A DNA stretch of 64,000 bases from Dechloromonas sp. (GTDB lineage Bacteria > Pseudomonadota > Gammaproteobacteria > Burkholderiales > Rhodocyclaceae): contig JAEUOD010000123.1 in the NCBI GenBank assembly GCA_016791065.1, positions 1 through 64,000 of the forward strand. The letters are read 5' to 3'. This document shows positions 9,721 to 18,698 of the stretch, in pieces. Under the pieces are notes generated by a model. The model did not search any database. It had not been told where the DNA came from and saw only the letters and a program-made list of their open reading frames with translations. Every line of letters starts with the position of its first letter. The stretch's first letter is position 1. The position numbers were made by a program, and so were the translations under genes.

Positions 9721-11526
9721 TTAGTGAGCACCATCCACGGCCTTAGCGCCACGCGGGATGCGGACGTTTTCGACCATGTGCTGGATATGCTCGGGCGGTT
9801 CCTTGGTCATCTTGTCGACGACGAAGGCGACGATGAAGTTGAGCAGCGCGCCGACTGCGCCGAAGGCCTCCGGCGTGATGCCGAAGAAGCTGTTCGGGCC
9901 GCCGATCGCATCGACGAACTCGGTCCCCTTGATGAAGAAGATGCCCTTGTGCGCGAACACGTACATCAGGGTAACGGCGAGACCGGCCAGCATGCCGGCA
10001 ATGGCGCCTTCCTTGTTCATCTTCTTGGAAAAGATGCCCATCATGATTGCCGGGAACAGCGAGGATGCAGCGATGCCGAAAGCCAGGGCGACGGTGCCGG
10101 CAGCGAAGCCCGGTGGGTTGAGACCGAGGTAGCCCGCGATGACGATGGCCACGGCCATCGAGATCTTGCCTGCTAGCAACTCGTTCTTGTCGCTGATGTC
10201 CGGCTTGAAGACGCCCTTGATCAGGTCGTGCGAGACGGCGGCGGAGATGGCCATCAGCAGCCCGGCGGCGGTGGAGAGCGCAGCGGCCAGACCACCGGCG
10301 GCAACCAGTGCGATGACCCAGTTGGGAAGAAGCGCGATTTCCGGATTGGCCAGCACGATGATGTCGGCGTTGACCGTCAGTTCGTTGCCCTTCCAGCCGG
10401 CAGCCTCGGCCTTGGCCTTGACGGCTTCGTCCTTGGTCTTGTCGTTGTAGTACTGGATGCGACCGTCACCGTTCTTGTCCTCGAACTTCAACAGGCCGGT
10501 CTTTTCCCAGCGCTTCATCCAGTCTGGACGCTCGTCGGCCTTCAGACTCGACTCCGGAGCGAACATGTCGCCGCCTTTCATCGCTGCCGTGTTGGTCGTG
10601 CCGATGAGGTTCATCTTGGCCATTGCCGCAACGGCCGGAGCGGTCGTGTAAAGGATGGCGATGAAGACCAGCGCCCAGCCGGCAGATGTCCGCGCGTCGG
10701 AAACCTTGGGAACGGTGAAGAAGCGCATGATCACGTGCGGCAGGCCGGCCGTGCCGATCATCAGCGACAGCGTATAGACGAACATGTTGAGCGTGCTGCC
10801 GGCCGTCGTCGTCGTGTACTTGCCGAAGCCGAGATCGGTGACGACTTGGTCGAGTTTTTGCAACAGCGAAACGTCGCTGCCGACCATATCGGAACCGAGA
10901 CCCAGTTGCGGCAGCGGGTTGCCGGTTAGTTGCAACGAGATGAAGATGGCCGGAATCGTGTAAGCCAGGATCAGTACGATGTACTGCGCGACCTGGGTAT
11001 AGGTGATGCCCTTCATGCCGCCGAACACGGCGTAGGCGAAGACGATGCCCATGCCGATGTAAATGCCCATTTCGCTGGATACCCCAAGGAAGCGGGAGAA
11101 GGCGACACCGACGCCGGTCATCTGGCCGATGATGTAGGTGATGGAAGCGGTCAGCAGGCAGACCACCGCCACCGTCGACGCCGTCTTCGAGTAGAAGCGG
11201 TCGCCGATGAACTGCGGCACGGTGAACTTGCCGAACTTGCGCAGGTACGGGGCGAGCAGGCAGGCGAGCAGAACATAGCCGCCGGTCCAGCCCATCAGGA
11301 ACAGGCCGCCGCCGTAACCCATGTTGGAGATGAGGCCCGCCATCGAGATGAAGGAGGCGGCCGACATCCAGTCAGCAGCCGTCGCCATGCCGTTGGTGAC
11401 CGGGTGGACTCCGCCGCCGGCGACGTAGAACTCGCTGGTGCTGCCAGCCCGAGCCCAGATGGCAATCCCGATGTAGAGCGCGAACGAGGCGCCGACCACC
11501 AGGTAAGTCATGGTTTGCAGATCCAT
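9721..11526 (-). CDS. sodium:solute symporter, acetate/monocarboxylate type (VC_2705-like subfamily)
   Basis: 601 residues of the SSSF family with about 13 hydrophobic segments. Signature stretches include ATAADWMSAASFISMAGLI near residue 50, and GIAASSLFPAIMMGIFSKKMNKEG. The subfamily is shown by a ~100-residue hydrophilic insertion in the middle. This contains an EF-hand-like loop (DKNGDGRIQYYND, about residue 350) and is typical of ActP-like symporters paired with a DUF4212 small subunit. The small subunit is directly upstream (10-bp gap). Sodium-coupled uptake of acetate or another short carboxylate is the family expectation; the exact substrate is not certain. It is preceded by an elaborate repeat-rich regulatory region. 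Confidence 0.88.
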   Translation of the reverse strand: MDLQTMTYLVVGASFALYIGIAIWARAGSTSEFYVAGGGVHPVTNGMATAADWMSAASFISMAGLISNMGYGGGLFLMGWTGGYVLLACLLAPYLRKFGKFTVPQFIGDRFYSKTASTVAVVCLLTASITYIIGQMTGVGVAFSRFLGVSSEMGIYIGMGIVFAYAVFGGMKGITYTQVAQYIVLILAYTIPAIFISLQLTGNPLPQLGLGSDMVGSDVSLLQKLDQVVTDLGFGKYTTTTAGSTLNMFVYTLSLMIGTAGLPHVIMRFFTVPKVSDARTSAGWALVFIAILYTTAPAVAAMAKMNLIGTTNTAAMKGGDMFAPESSLKADERPDWMKRWEKTGLLKFEDKNGDGRIQYYNDKTKDEAVKAKAEAAGWKGNELTVNADIIVLANPEIALLPNWVIALVAAGGLAAALSTAAGLLMAISAAVSHDLIKGVFKPDISDKNELLAGKISMAVAIVIAGYLGLNPPGFAAGTVALAFGIAASSLFPAIMMGIFSKKMNKEGAIAGMLAGLAVTLMYVFAHKGIFFIKGTEFVDAIGGPNSFFGITPEAFGAVGALLNFIVAFVVDKMTKEPPEHIQHMVENVRIPRGAKAVDGAH

Positions 11527-11536
11527 TTCCGCTCCC

Positions 11537-11788
11537 TTATTCGTGAACGTCGAACTTGCGGTCGAGTTTATCCATGGCCTTGGCGTAGTAGAAAATCAAG
11601 GCGATGAAGATGTAGATCGATCCCTGGTGGGCGAACCAGAATCCGAGCGGGTAGCCGCCCAGCTTGATGTTGTTCAGCACATCGGCGAAAAGAATGCCGG
11701 CACCGAACGAGACTACGAACCAGATCGCCAGGATTTTTCCCAGCAATCCGAGTACGGCTGACCAATAGGCTTTGCCTGTTTGATCCAT
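11537..11788 (-). CDS. DUF4212 small subunit of the sodium:solute symporter
   Basis: 83 residues with two transmembrane helices (about 12-34 and 52-70). Family hallmarks are WFVVSFGAGILFAD, LGGYPLGFWFAHQGSIYIF and a short charged C-terminus (KAMDKLDRKFDVHE). In known clusters this protein always accompanies the VC_2705-type symporter, here 10 bp downstream. A strong Shine-Dalgarno (AGGAGGAG) precedes the ATG. It is the first gene of the leftward operon, so the repeat-rich DNA at 11858-12011 is its upstream regulatory region. Confidence 0.88.
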   Translation of the reverse strand: MDQTGKAYWSAVLGLLGKILAIWFVVSFGAGILFADVLNNIKLGGYPLGFWFAHQGSIYIFIALIFYYAKAMDKLDRKFDVHE

Positions 11789-11857
11789 GATATGTCTCCT
11801 CCTAGGTTGGGTAGTGTCACCAAACGGTGTTCACCAGGTTCGCAGACTCGTTTCGAA

Positions 11858-11889
11858 GGCTTACGGCTGGCTTACAAAACAACGTAAGC
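11858..11889. promoter_or_regulatory. GCTTAC direct and inverted repeats upstream of the symporter operon
   Basis: GGCTTAC occurs at 11858-11864 and 11869-11875, an exact 11-bp step. Its inverse GTAAGC lies at 11884-11889, giving a GCTTAC-N8-GTAAGC palindrome plus one extra half-site. It lies 70-100 bp upstream of the small-subunit start, where an operator for the leftward operon is expected. No protein can be named. Confidence 0.45.
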
Positions 11890-11905
11890 TATTGAATTTA
11901 ATATA

Positions 11906-12011
11906 TTTTTGATCAAATTTTGATCTTTTGTTGATGTTTCCCGCAGGCCGGCACGGCGGCCACGAAATCTTGTGTTTTGCGTTGATGTTTCGTTGATATT
12001 TCTTTGATCAA
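11906..12011. promoter_or_regulatory. two triplets of 11-bp-phased TTGAT repeats
   Basis: TTGAT starts at 11909, 11920 and 11931 and again at 11982, 11993 and 12004, each triplet with a strict 11-bp period. The units are loosely NNNTTGATNWW. The second triplet is offset by 73 bp, about seven helical turns, so all six sites face the same side of DNA. Direct repeats at 11 bp are the usual layout for OmpR/PhoB-family regulators. The array lies between the divergent symporter operon and STAS gene and could serve either. Confidence 0.6.
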
Positions 12012-12090
12012 GCATTGAGTGGAGCTATGCCAAAGTGGCCTTGCCAGAGATTTGCTCAGGCAACGCTGCAGAGTCAGAAATGCTCGCTTT

Positions 12091-12115
12091 TACCCACTTC
12101 GGTGGGTATTTTTTT
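12091..12115 (+). terminator. intrinsic terminator in the 5' region of the STAS gene
   Basis: TACCCACTTCGGTGGGTA forms a 7-bp stem with a UUCG-type tetraloop, followed directly by seven T. It points rightward, yet no annotated gene lies upstream on that strand. It therefore ends either a small RNA starting in the repeat region or the leader of the STAS gene 130 bp downstream. Confidence 0.75.
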
Positions 12116-12247
12116 GTCCGGATTGAAGAAACACTTGTCATTCGAACCTAGGGGACTACCTAGGTTGCCCCGGCAAATCGAGGTATTAGCATCTGGCATA
12201 TCTGTATGGAATGCTTGATCTGGCCAGAAGTGCTGTCGAGAGTTGAT

Positions 12248-12556
12248 ATGCAAATGGATATTCTTCGTGCCGACGACGGCAAGCCCGTCCTCAAACTGGC
12301 TGGTCGTCTCGATTTCACGCACAGGGAGCGATTTGTCGAGATGGTCGAGGCGATTTCGGACGAGCTGACCGAAGCTGACCTCCGGGTCGATTGCTCGCAG
12401 CTGGACGACATCGATAGTTCCGGTCTCGGACTGTTGCTGATCCTGCGCGATCGGCTCGGTCGTTCCGGGCGCGGCGTCATGCTGATCAATTGTGGTCAGC
12501 GGGTTCGCGATGTGCTGGGCATGGTGCAGTTCGGCCGCTTGTTTACCCTCGCCTGA
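12248..12556 (+). CDS. STAS-domain anti-anti-sigma-factor-like protein
   Basis: 102 residues forming a single STAS domain: the start MQMDILRADDGKPVLKLAGRLDF, then VDCSQLDDIDSSGLGLLLILRDRLG with S57/S58 at the usual phosphorylation site. Such proteins bind anti-sigma factors or partner kinases when unphosphorylated. I chose the ATG at 12248, with GAGAG just upstream, over the one at 12206, which adds an unrelated N-terminus. No anti-sigma kinase or PP2C phosphatase is adjacent, so its partner is unknown. It is divergent from the symporter operon across the repeat-rich region. Confidence 0.8.
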   Translation: MQMDILRADDGKPVLKLAGRLDFTHRERFVEMVEAISDELTEADLRVDCSQLDDIDSSGLGLLLILRDRLGRSGRGVMLINCGQRVRDVLGMVQFGRLFTLA

Positions 12557-12657
12557 ACGTACGCGTACCGCCGGTCGGCGCAGCATTTCGGCGTTTCTCG
12601 GGTTAGACTTCGCTGGCCGGCGGGTGATCTTCCGGCCATGACTACCAGGAGAAAATA

Positions 12658-12957
12658 ATGAAAATGACGATTGCAATGATTGGCGCTTTCCTGATGGCCG
12701 GTGGCGCCATGGCGTCAGAGGACCTTGCCAAGGCCAAGAACTGCCTGACCTGCCATGCGGCGGACAAGAAGATCGTTGGACCCAGCTACAAGGACATCGC
12801 CGCCAAGCGAGCCAGCGAGAAAGGGGCCGAGGCTTCGCTGGCCGGCAAGATCAAGAACGGCAGCAAGGGCGAATGGGGCCAGGTACCGATGCCGGCGAAC
12901 AACGTGACCGATGCCGAGGCGGCAACGCTCGCCAAGTGGGTTCTGTCTTTCAAGTAA
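12658..12957 (+). CDS. periplasmic class I cytochrome c (c551/c552 type)
   Basis: 99 residues. A signal peptide (MKMTIAMIGAFLMAGGAMAS) is followed by a small monohaem cytochrome. The haem motif is C29-L-T-C32-H33 and the distal ligand is probably M78 in VPMPANNV. The pattern KKIVGPSYKDIAAK is typical of c8/c551 electron shuttles that donate to nitrite reductase, peroxidases or terminal oxidases. A good RBS (AGGAG) precedes the ATG. It is probably monocistronic, since tandem hairpins follow. Its redox partner cannot be inferred here. Confidence 0.9.
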   Translation: MKMTIAMIGAFLMAGGAMASEDLAKAKNCLTCHAADKKIVGPSYKDIAAKRASEKGAEASLAGKIKNGSKGEWGQVPMPANNVTDAEAATLAKWVLSFK

Positions 12958-12982
12958 TTTCCATCGCCCGATTGGGCTGATT

Positions 12983-13035
12983 CCGGCCACCCCTTCGTGG
13001 GGTGGTCCGGGCTACGGCACTTTTTGACAGTGCCG
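12983..13035 (+). terminator. tandem hairpins after the cytochrome c gene
   Basis: The first hairpin has a 7-bp core (12987-12993 with 12999-13005), extendable by a CCGG outer stem, and is followed by a TTTTT tract at 13021-13025. A second perfect 7-bp hairpin (13015-13021 with 13029-13035) overlaps that tract. Together they probably end the cytochrome transcript. Confidence 0.55.
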
Positions 13036-13134
13036 GTATGTCTTGCCCCAGGCGGCGCCAAGGGATGGGAAAACCCCTGTCGCAATATCCGGAAAGCGGT
13101 CTAGACTGCGGGAAGGCTATTCGGGGAGATCACG

Positions 13135-14022
13135 GTGGGCTCTGCGCATTCCTTGCTGCCGGCAGGGGCATTCTCCCTTCGCCGTCGGGCGTTGCGTGTT
13201 GGATTCGCGGTTGGGATTCTGCTTGCCGGCATCGCCGGCCTGATTGCCTTCATGGTCGAGCGTTCGGCCCATCAGCAGCGCGAAATCCAGGTTCGCCAAC
13301 TGGCGACGGCGGTAGCCCACGATCTGGGCGGGCGGCTTGACCGTTCCCTGGCCGCAACCATCGCCCTCGGGGCCGTTCTGCGCCAGGGGGGCGGCAAGAT
13401 CGACAATTTCCCCTTGCTGGCCAAGGAACTGATTGCGCAGTTCGGCGGCATTACCGCCCTGCAGTTGGCGCCTGATGGCACCATCGCCCAGGTTGAGCCG
13501 CTGGCCGGGCATGAACGCGTGATCGGCTTCAGTCCGCTCAACGATCCTATCCAGGGGCCGGAGGCGCGCCGTGCCATCGAATTGCGGACCCTCGTCCTGA
13601 CCGGTCCGTTCGACTTGCGCCAAGGGGGAGTTGGCGTGGTTGGCAGAAATCCTGTTTTCATTCGTAGCCCGGACGGTGGCGAAAAACTCTGGGGACTGGT
13701 CCAGGTCCTGATCCGGGTTCCCGACCTGCTGGTCATGACGCGGCTTGATGCGCTCGAGCAGGCCGGGTTGCGCTATGAACTGTGGCGGATGCGGCCGGAT
13801 GGTGGTGGCAAGCATGTCTTCGCCAGTTCGTCGAGTCACCATCTGGAGAGCCCCGTCGACATCGCGATCAAGGTGCCGAATGGCGAATGGGTTTTGAGCG
13901 CAGCTCCCGATCGCGGTTGGCATTCGCGTTCGGCCCTGATCGGTGCTGGGCTTGTCGTCCTGATCGTTGCCGTACTCGGCGGCACCGCAAGCTACCTGCT
14001 GCTTAGCCGCACGCAAAGCTGA
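13135..14022 (+). CDS. CHASE-like sensor membrane protein without an output domain
   Basis: 295 residues starting at GTG (GGGGAG upstream). TM1 is at about 20-41. A ~220-residue extracytoplasmic domain follows with CHASE-type features (FGGITALQLAPDGTIAQVEPL, then GHERVIGFSPLNDPIQ, then VVGRNPVFI, then GLVQVLIRVPDLL). A second TM lies near 265-288, and only a few residues remain (LLSRTQS). CHASE domains normally feed kinases, cyclases or GGDEF/EAL modules; here the protein stops just after TM2. No frameshifted output module is seen in the 65 bp before the next gene. It may sense for a separate partner or be a truncated receptor. Confidence 0.65.
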   Translation: MGSAHSLLPAGAFSLRRRALRVGFAVGILLAGIAGLIAFMVERSAHQQREIQVRQLATAVAHDLGGRLDRSLAATIALGAVLRQGGGKIDNFPLLAKELIAQFGGITALQLAPDGTIAQVEPLAGHERVIGFSPLNDPIQGPEARRAIELRTLVLTGPFDLRQGGVGVVGRNPVFIRSPDGGEKLWGLVQVLIRVPDLLVMTRLDALEQAGLRYELWRMRPDGGGKHVFASSSSHHLESPVDIAIKVPNGEWVLSAAPDRGWHSRSALIGAGLVVLIVAVLGGTASYLLLSRTQS

Positions 14023-14087
14023 ATGCGCTGCTGGCAGGGCGCCTTATGGCTTGTCCGGAACGGCTAAATTAGCGTATGCTTATATAA

Positions 14088-15077
14088 ATGAATATCAAAC
14101 ACTTCCGTCAGTTCGTTTTCAGCCTGCTCGTTGCCTCGACGGCAGCCGGGGCGGCTGAGCCTTTGCCTGTGCTCACTGTCCAGCCGCATGCGGTGGACAT
14201 CGGCTTTCCGGCCGAGGCCGTGGTCGAGGCCGTACAGCAGGCGACGGTCGGGGCGCAAATCCAGGGGCGCGTCCTGGAAGTGCTGGCCGATGCCGGCAAG
14301 GTCGTGCGCAAGGGCGATCTCCTCATGCGCATCGATGCCCGCGAGGCAGCCGAGGCGGCGCGTGCCGCAGAAGCGCAGTACGCCAATGCCAAGGTCAATT
14401 ACGAGCGGACGCGCAGCCTCGTCGCCCAGAAGTTCCTCAGTGCCGCCGCGCTCGACAAGGCGAAGTCCGATTTCGATGCCGCCAGCGCCAACCGCGCCGC
14501 GGCCGGCGCGAGCCAGAGCCACGCCAGCATCGTTTCGCCGATCAACGGCATCGTCGCCCGCCGCCATGCGGAACTCGGTGACATGGCGACACCGGGCAAG
14601 CCCCTGTTCACCATTTACGAGCCGGGGGGGCTGCGGGTCACGGCGAGCGTGCCGCAATACCGCCTGAAGGAGATGCGTGGCGTGCGCACGGCCCGCGTCG
14701 AATTTCCGGAGCTCGGCAAGTGGGTGGACGCGACTTCGGTGACCTTGTTGCCGACGGCCGATGCGACCACCCATGTCTCGCAGGTGCGGGTCAATCTGCC
14801 GGCCGTGCCGGAGGCGACGCCGGGCATGTTCGCCCGCGTGCATTTCGTCCTCGGCCAGGCCGAGAAGCTGACCGTGCCGGCCGTTGCCGTGCTGCGTCGC
14901 GGTGAGGTCGCGGCGGTCTATGTGCAGATGGCCGACAATCGACTGAGCTTGCGTCAGCTGCGTCTCGGCGAGGCTGTCGGCCAAGGCGAGATCGAGGTGC
15001 TGGCCGGGCTGGCGAGCGGCGACAAGGTGGTGACCGACCCGGTCAAGGCCGCGATTCAGCTCAAAGCGGGCAAATAA
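14088..15077 (+). CDS. RND efflux periplasmic adaptor (membrane fusion protein)
   Basis: 329 residues. A signal sequence (LVASTAAGAAEPLPV) precedes the biotinyl-lipoyl-like half (VQQATVGAQIQGRVLEVLADAGKVVRKGDLLMRID). A short helical hairpin follows (about 85-130, AEAARAAEAQYANAKVNYERTRSL), then the returning lipoyl half (IVSPINGIVARRHAELGDMATPG) and beta-barrel/membrane-proximal domains. It links an inner-membrane RND pump to an outer-membrane channel. The permease begins 3 bp downstream, so they form an operon. No TolC-type gene is in the operon, so a shared outer-membrane factor is probably used. Confidence 0.92.
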   Translation: MNIKHFRQFVFSLLVASTAAGAAEPLPVLTVQPHAVDIGFPAEAVVEAVQQATVGAQIQGRVLEVLADAGKVVRKGDLLMRIDAREAAEAARAAEAQYANAKVNYERTRSLVAQKFLSAAALDKAKSDFDAASANRAAAGASQSHASIVSPINGIVARRHAELGDMATPGKPLFTIYEPGGLRVTASVPQYRLKEMRGVRTARVEFPELGKWVDATSVTLLPTADATTHVSQVRVNLPAVPEATPGMFARVHFVLGQAEKLTVPAVAVLRRGEVAAVYVQMADNRLSLRQLRLGEAVGQGEIEVLAGLASGDKVVTDPVKAAIQLKAGK

Positions 15078-15080
15078 GCC

Positions 15081-18000
15081 ATGGCCAGTCGCGAAGACGG
15101 TTCGCTCGGCGCGAATCTCGGTGTTTCCGGGCGGATTGCCGCCGCTTTCCAGAATTCCCGGATGACGCCGCTGCTGGCGCTCGTCGCCTTCCTGATGGGA
15201 CTGTTCGCGACGCTGGTGACGCCGCGCGAGGAAGAGCCGCAGATCGACGTCACCATGGCCGATGTGCTGATCGCCTTCCCGGGAGCCTCGGCCAAGGATG
15301 TCGAGAACCTCGTCGCCCGGCCGGGCGAACAAGTGCTGTCGCGCATGCACGGCGTCGAGCACGTTTATTCGATGTCGCGTCCGGGCATGGCGGTGATCAC
15401 CGTGCAGTTCGAGGTCGGAGTCAAATACGAGACGGCGGTGCTGCGCCTGCACGACACGGTGATGAGCCACCGCGACTGGCTGGCGCCCAACCTCGGCGTC
15501 CAGGAGCCGGTGATCAAGCCGCGCGGTATCGACGACGTGCCCATCGTCTCGCTGACCTTCTGGACCCGCGATGCCGAGCGCTCGGCCTTCGACATGCAGC
15601 AGGTGGCACGAGCCGTCGAGATCGAACTCAAGCGCATCAAGGGGACGCGCGACGTTTCCACCCTGGGCGGGCCGGATCACACCATTCGCGTGCAGGTGGA
15701 TGCCGAACGGATGAATGCCTACGGCGTCACGCCGCAGGACATTGCCGCCGCGCTCAAGGTTTCCAATGCCCTGCAATCGTCCGGCAACCTGACAGCGGGC
15801 AACCGCGAGGTGCTGGTGCAGACCGGAACCTACCTCGAATCGGCGGCCGATGTCCGGCAACTGGTCGTCGCCGTACGCGGCACGGGCAGCGAGCGCAAAC
15901 CGGTCTTCATGAGCGATGTCGCCCGCGTCGAGGACGGTCCCGACCAGCCCAAGGCCTACGCCTGGTTCGGCAACAAGGACGGCGAGTTTCCGGCGGTGAC
16001 CCTGCAGTTGTCGAAGCAACCCGGCGTCAATGCGGCCGATGTGGCGAGCGCGGCGCTGGCCCGCATCGAGAGCCTGAAAAATACCGTCATTCCTGAAGGC
16101 GTCGAAGTCACGGTCACCCGCAACTATGGCGAGACGGCGACCGAGAAGGCGCAGAAGCTGATCGGCAAGCTGATCTTCGCCACGGCTTTCGTCGTCCTGC
16201 TTGTCTTCTTCGCCCTCGGCAAGCGCGAGGCGGTGATCGTCGGCGTCGCCGTGACCCTGACCCTGGCCGCCACCCTGTTCGCGTCCTGGGCCTGGGGCTT
16301 CACGCTCAATCGGGTGTCGCTGTTCGCGTTGATTTTCTCGATCGGTATCCTGGTCGATGACGCTATCGTCGTTGTCGAGAATATCCACCGCTGGCAAGGG
16401 TTGCATCCCGACAAGGGACTGCTCGAACTTATTCCACCAGCCGTCGATGAGGTCGGCGGGCCGACCATCCTGGCGACGCTGACGGTGATTGCTGCCCTGC
16501 TACCGATGGCCTTCGTCTCGGGTCTGATGGGGCCGTACATGAGTCCGATCCCGATCAATTCCTCGATGGGCATGGCTATTTCGCTGGCAGTCGCCTTCGT
16601 CGTCACGCCCTGGCTGGCGTTAAAGCTGATGAAGACGCATGGCGGTGGACATGCAGCGCAGGAGCCCTCGAAACTCGATGCCAAGCTCGACAGCACCTTC
16701 CGCAAATTGCTGACGCCCTTCCTCGATCCCGTGAAGGGTGGGGCAATGCGCCTTCGGTTGGCGATCGCGGTGGTGCTGCTCATCCTCGGCTCGGTCTCGC
16801 TGGCCTACTTCCAGCTCGTCGTGCTCAAGATGCTGCCGCTCGACAACAAGAGCGAATTCCAGGTCATCGTCGACATGCCGGTCGGTACGCCGCTCGAGGA
16901 AACGGCACGCGTGCTTCACGAAATCGGCGCTGAACTGGCGCAGGAGGCCGATGTCGCCAATTACCAGGCCTATGCCGGTACGGCCAGCCCGATCAATTTC
17001 AACGGCCTGGTTCGCCAGTATTACCTGCGGGCGGTGCCGGAAAAGGGCGACCTGCAGGTCAATCTGGTCGACAAACATCACCGTTCGCGCCAGAGCCACG
17101 CCATCGCCACCGCCCTGCGCGAGCGCATCGAGGCGATCGGCAAGCGCAGCGGCGGCGTCGCCAAGGTTGTCGAGGTGCCGCCGGGGCCGCCGGTCATGTC
17201 GCCCATCGTCGCCGAGGTCTATGGACCGGACATGGCGGGGCAGATGACGGTCGGCAAGCAGGTGCGCGCCGCCTTCGAGCAGACGCCGGACATCGTCGCC
17301 ATCGACGACTACATCGAGGCCGACGCCCGCAAGTTCGTGCTGCACGTGCTGCAGAGCAAGGCGGCACAACTCGGCGTGGCGCAGAGCGATATCGTCGACG
17401 TGGTCGGCATGGGGCTGGCCGGGCAGGACGTGACGCCGGCGCGCAATACCGATTCCAAGTTCGAAATTCCGGTGCGCATCACCCTGCCTGCCGAGAAACA
17501 GTCGTCGCTCGATGCCTTGCTCAAACTCCGCGTCCGTTCGCGCGAAGGGCAACTGGTGCCGGTGTCGGAACTAGTCGAGGTGCGCGACGTGGCGCGCGAG
17601 AAGGCGATCTATCACAAGGATCTGCTGCCGGTCGTCTATGTCGTCGGTGACATGGGCGGCAAGCTCGATTCGCCACTCTACGGCATGTTCGACATTCGCT
17701 CGCGGATCAACGGCATGGCGCTCAAGGAAGGCGGTAGCCTGGGCGAATGGCTCATCCGCCAACCGGCCGATCCCTATGCCGGCTACAGCGTCAAGTGGGA
17801 CGGCGAGTGGCAGGTAACCTACGAAACCTTCCGCGACATGGGTATCGCCTACGGGGTCGGCCTGATCCTCATCTACCTGCTGGTCGTCGCTCATTTCGGC
17901 AGCTACCTCGTGCCGCTGATCATCATGGCGCCGATCCCGCTCACCATCATCGGCGTCATGCCCGGCCACGCGCTGTTCGGTTCGCAATTCACCGCGACCT

Positions 18001-18314
18001 CGATGATCGGCATGATCGCGCTGGCCGGCATCATCGTGCGCAACTCCATCCTGCTCGTCGATTTCATCAAGCAGCAGGTCGCCGCCGGCATGGATTTCCA
18101 CGATGCGGTCATCCAGTCGGCCGCCGTGCGCGCCAAACCGATCGCCCTGACCGCGCTGGCCGCCATGCTCGGCGCCCTGTTCATCCTCGACGACCCGATC
18201 TTCAACGGGCTGGCGCTCAGCCTGATCTTCGGCATCCTGGTCTCCACCCTGCTGACGCTGGTGGTCATCCCGGTCCTCTATTACGCGGCCTTCCGCAAGG
18301 AGCATTCAGCATGA
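15081..18314 (+). CDS. RND efflux permease (AcrB/HAE1-like)
   Basis: 1077 residues, normal for trimeric RND pumps. TM1 is at about 30-50 and two large periplasmic loops alternate with TM bundles. The TM4 proton-relay pair is visible in [20 protein letters not shown]. The second half repeats the fold ([22 protein letters not shown]). It exports drugs, solvents or other hydrophobic compounds by proton antiport. The lack of heavy-metal export signatures favours HAE-type, but the substrate is unknown. The final TGA overlaps the ATG of a small DUF2892 gene, an unusual third member for an RND operon. Confidence 0.92.
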   Translation: MASREDGSLGANLGVSGRIAAAFQNSRMTPLLALVAFLMGLFATLVTPREEEPQIDVTMADVLIAFPGASAKDVENLVARPGEQVLSRMHGVEHVYSMSRPGMAVITVQFEVGVKYETAVLRLHDTVMSHRDWLAPNLGVQEPVIKPRGIDDVPIVSLTFWTRDAERSAFDMQQVARAVEIELKRIKGTRDVSTLGGPDHTIRVQVDAERMNAYGVTPQDIAAALKVSNALQSSGNLTAGNREVLVQTGTYLESAADVRQLVVAVRGTGSERKPVFMSDVARVEDGPDQPKAYAWFGNKDGEFPAVTLQLSKQPGVNAADVASAALARIESLKNTVIPEGVEVTVTRNYGETATEKAQKLIGKLIFATAFVVLLVFFALGKREAVIVGVAVTLTLAATLFASWAWGFTLNRVSLFALIFSIGILVDDAIVVVENIHRWQGLHPDKGLLELIPPAVDEVGGPTILATLTVIAALLPMAFVSGLMGPYMSPIPINSSMGMAISLAVAFVVTPWLALKLMKTHGGGHAAQEPSKLDAKLDSTFRKLLTPFLDPVKGGAMRLRLAIAVVLLILGSVSLAYFQLVVLKMLPLDNKSEFQVIVDMPVGTPLEETARVLHEIGAELAQEADVANYQAYAGTASPINFNGLVRQYYLRAVPEKGDLQVNLVDKHHRSRQSHAIATALRERIEAIGKRSGGVAKVVEVPPGPPVMSPIVAEVYGPDMAGQMTVGKQVRAAFEQTPDIVAIDDYIEADARKFVLHVLQSKAAQLGVAQSDIVDVVGMGLAGQDVTPARNTDSKFEIPVRITLPAEKQSSLDALLKLRVRSREGQLVPVSELVEVRDVAREKAIYHKDLLPVVYVVGDMGGKLDSPLYGMFDIRSRINGMALKEGGSLGEWLIRQPADPYAGYSVKWDGEWQVTYETFRDMGIAYGVGLILIYLLVVAHFGSYLVPLIIMAPIPLTIIGVMPGHALFGSQFTATSMIGMIALAGIIVRNSILLVDFIKQQVAAGMDFHDAVIQSAAVRAKPIALTALAAMLGALFILDDPIFNGLALSLIFGILVSTLLTLVVIPVLYYAAFRKEHSA

Positions 18315-18538
18315 GCATCGAACGCATGATCCGCATCATGGCAGGCTTTTTTGTCCTGCTCTCCCTGGCGCTGGGTTACCACCGTAGTCCGCTCTTCGTT
18401 TCCGAGTGGTTCCTCGCCTTTACCGCCTTCGTCGGGCTCAATCTTTTGCAGAGCGGATTTACCGGCTTTTGCCCGCCGGAAAAACTGCTTGCAAAAATGG
18501 GTTTCAAGCGCGGCGATGGTGGTGGTTGCTGTAGCTGA
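18311..18538 (+). CDS. small DUF2892/YgaP-type membrane protein
   Basis: 75 residues, translationally coupled to the RND permease (ATGA overlap). It matches DUF2892: IERMIRIMAGFFVLLSLALG, a second hydrophobic segment WFLAFTAFVGLNLLQSGFTGFCP, and the C-terminal KLLAKMGFKRG. The family is often fused to or next to rhodanese domains and sulfur or arsenic genes. Here it ends with GGGCCS, a Cys pair that could bind metal or sulfane sulfur. The pairing with a drug-type efflux pump suggests the pump may handle a thiol-reactive or sulfur compound. That is speculative. Confidence 0.75.
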   Translation: MSIERMIRIMAGFFVLLSLALGYHRSPLFVSEWFLAFTAFVGLNLLQSGFTGFCPPEKLLAKMGFKRGDGGGCCS

Positions 18539-18698
18539 AATGGCTGAAATACCAAGCTGGATCAATGGCTTGTCCATTGTCATAGTCAATGGTAATAAGG
18601 TGCGGTTGTGACATTGTTGCGCACTGGAAAATAGGCGCTTGAACATCTTTCCGGCTCGGTTAAACTCCCGCCCCTTCGAGTAGGCGGGTAGCGGAATT

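Noticed and set aside
14064..16406. 780-residue open frame on the minus strand
   Set aside because: It is antisense to the RND adaptor and permease genes, is rich in His/Arg/Asp and has no domain. It reflects GC-rich third positions.
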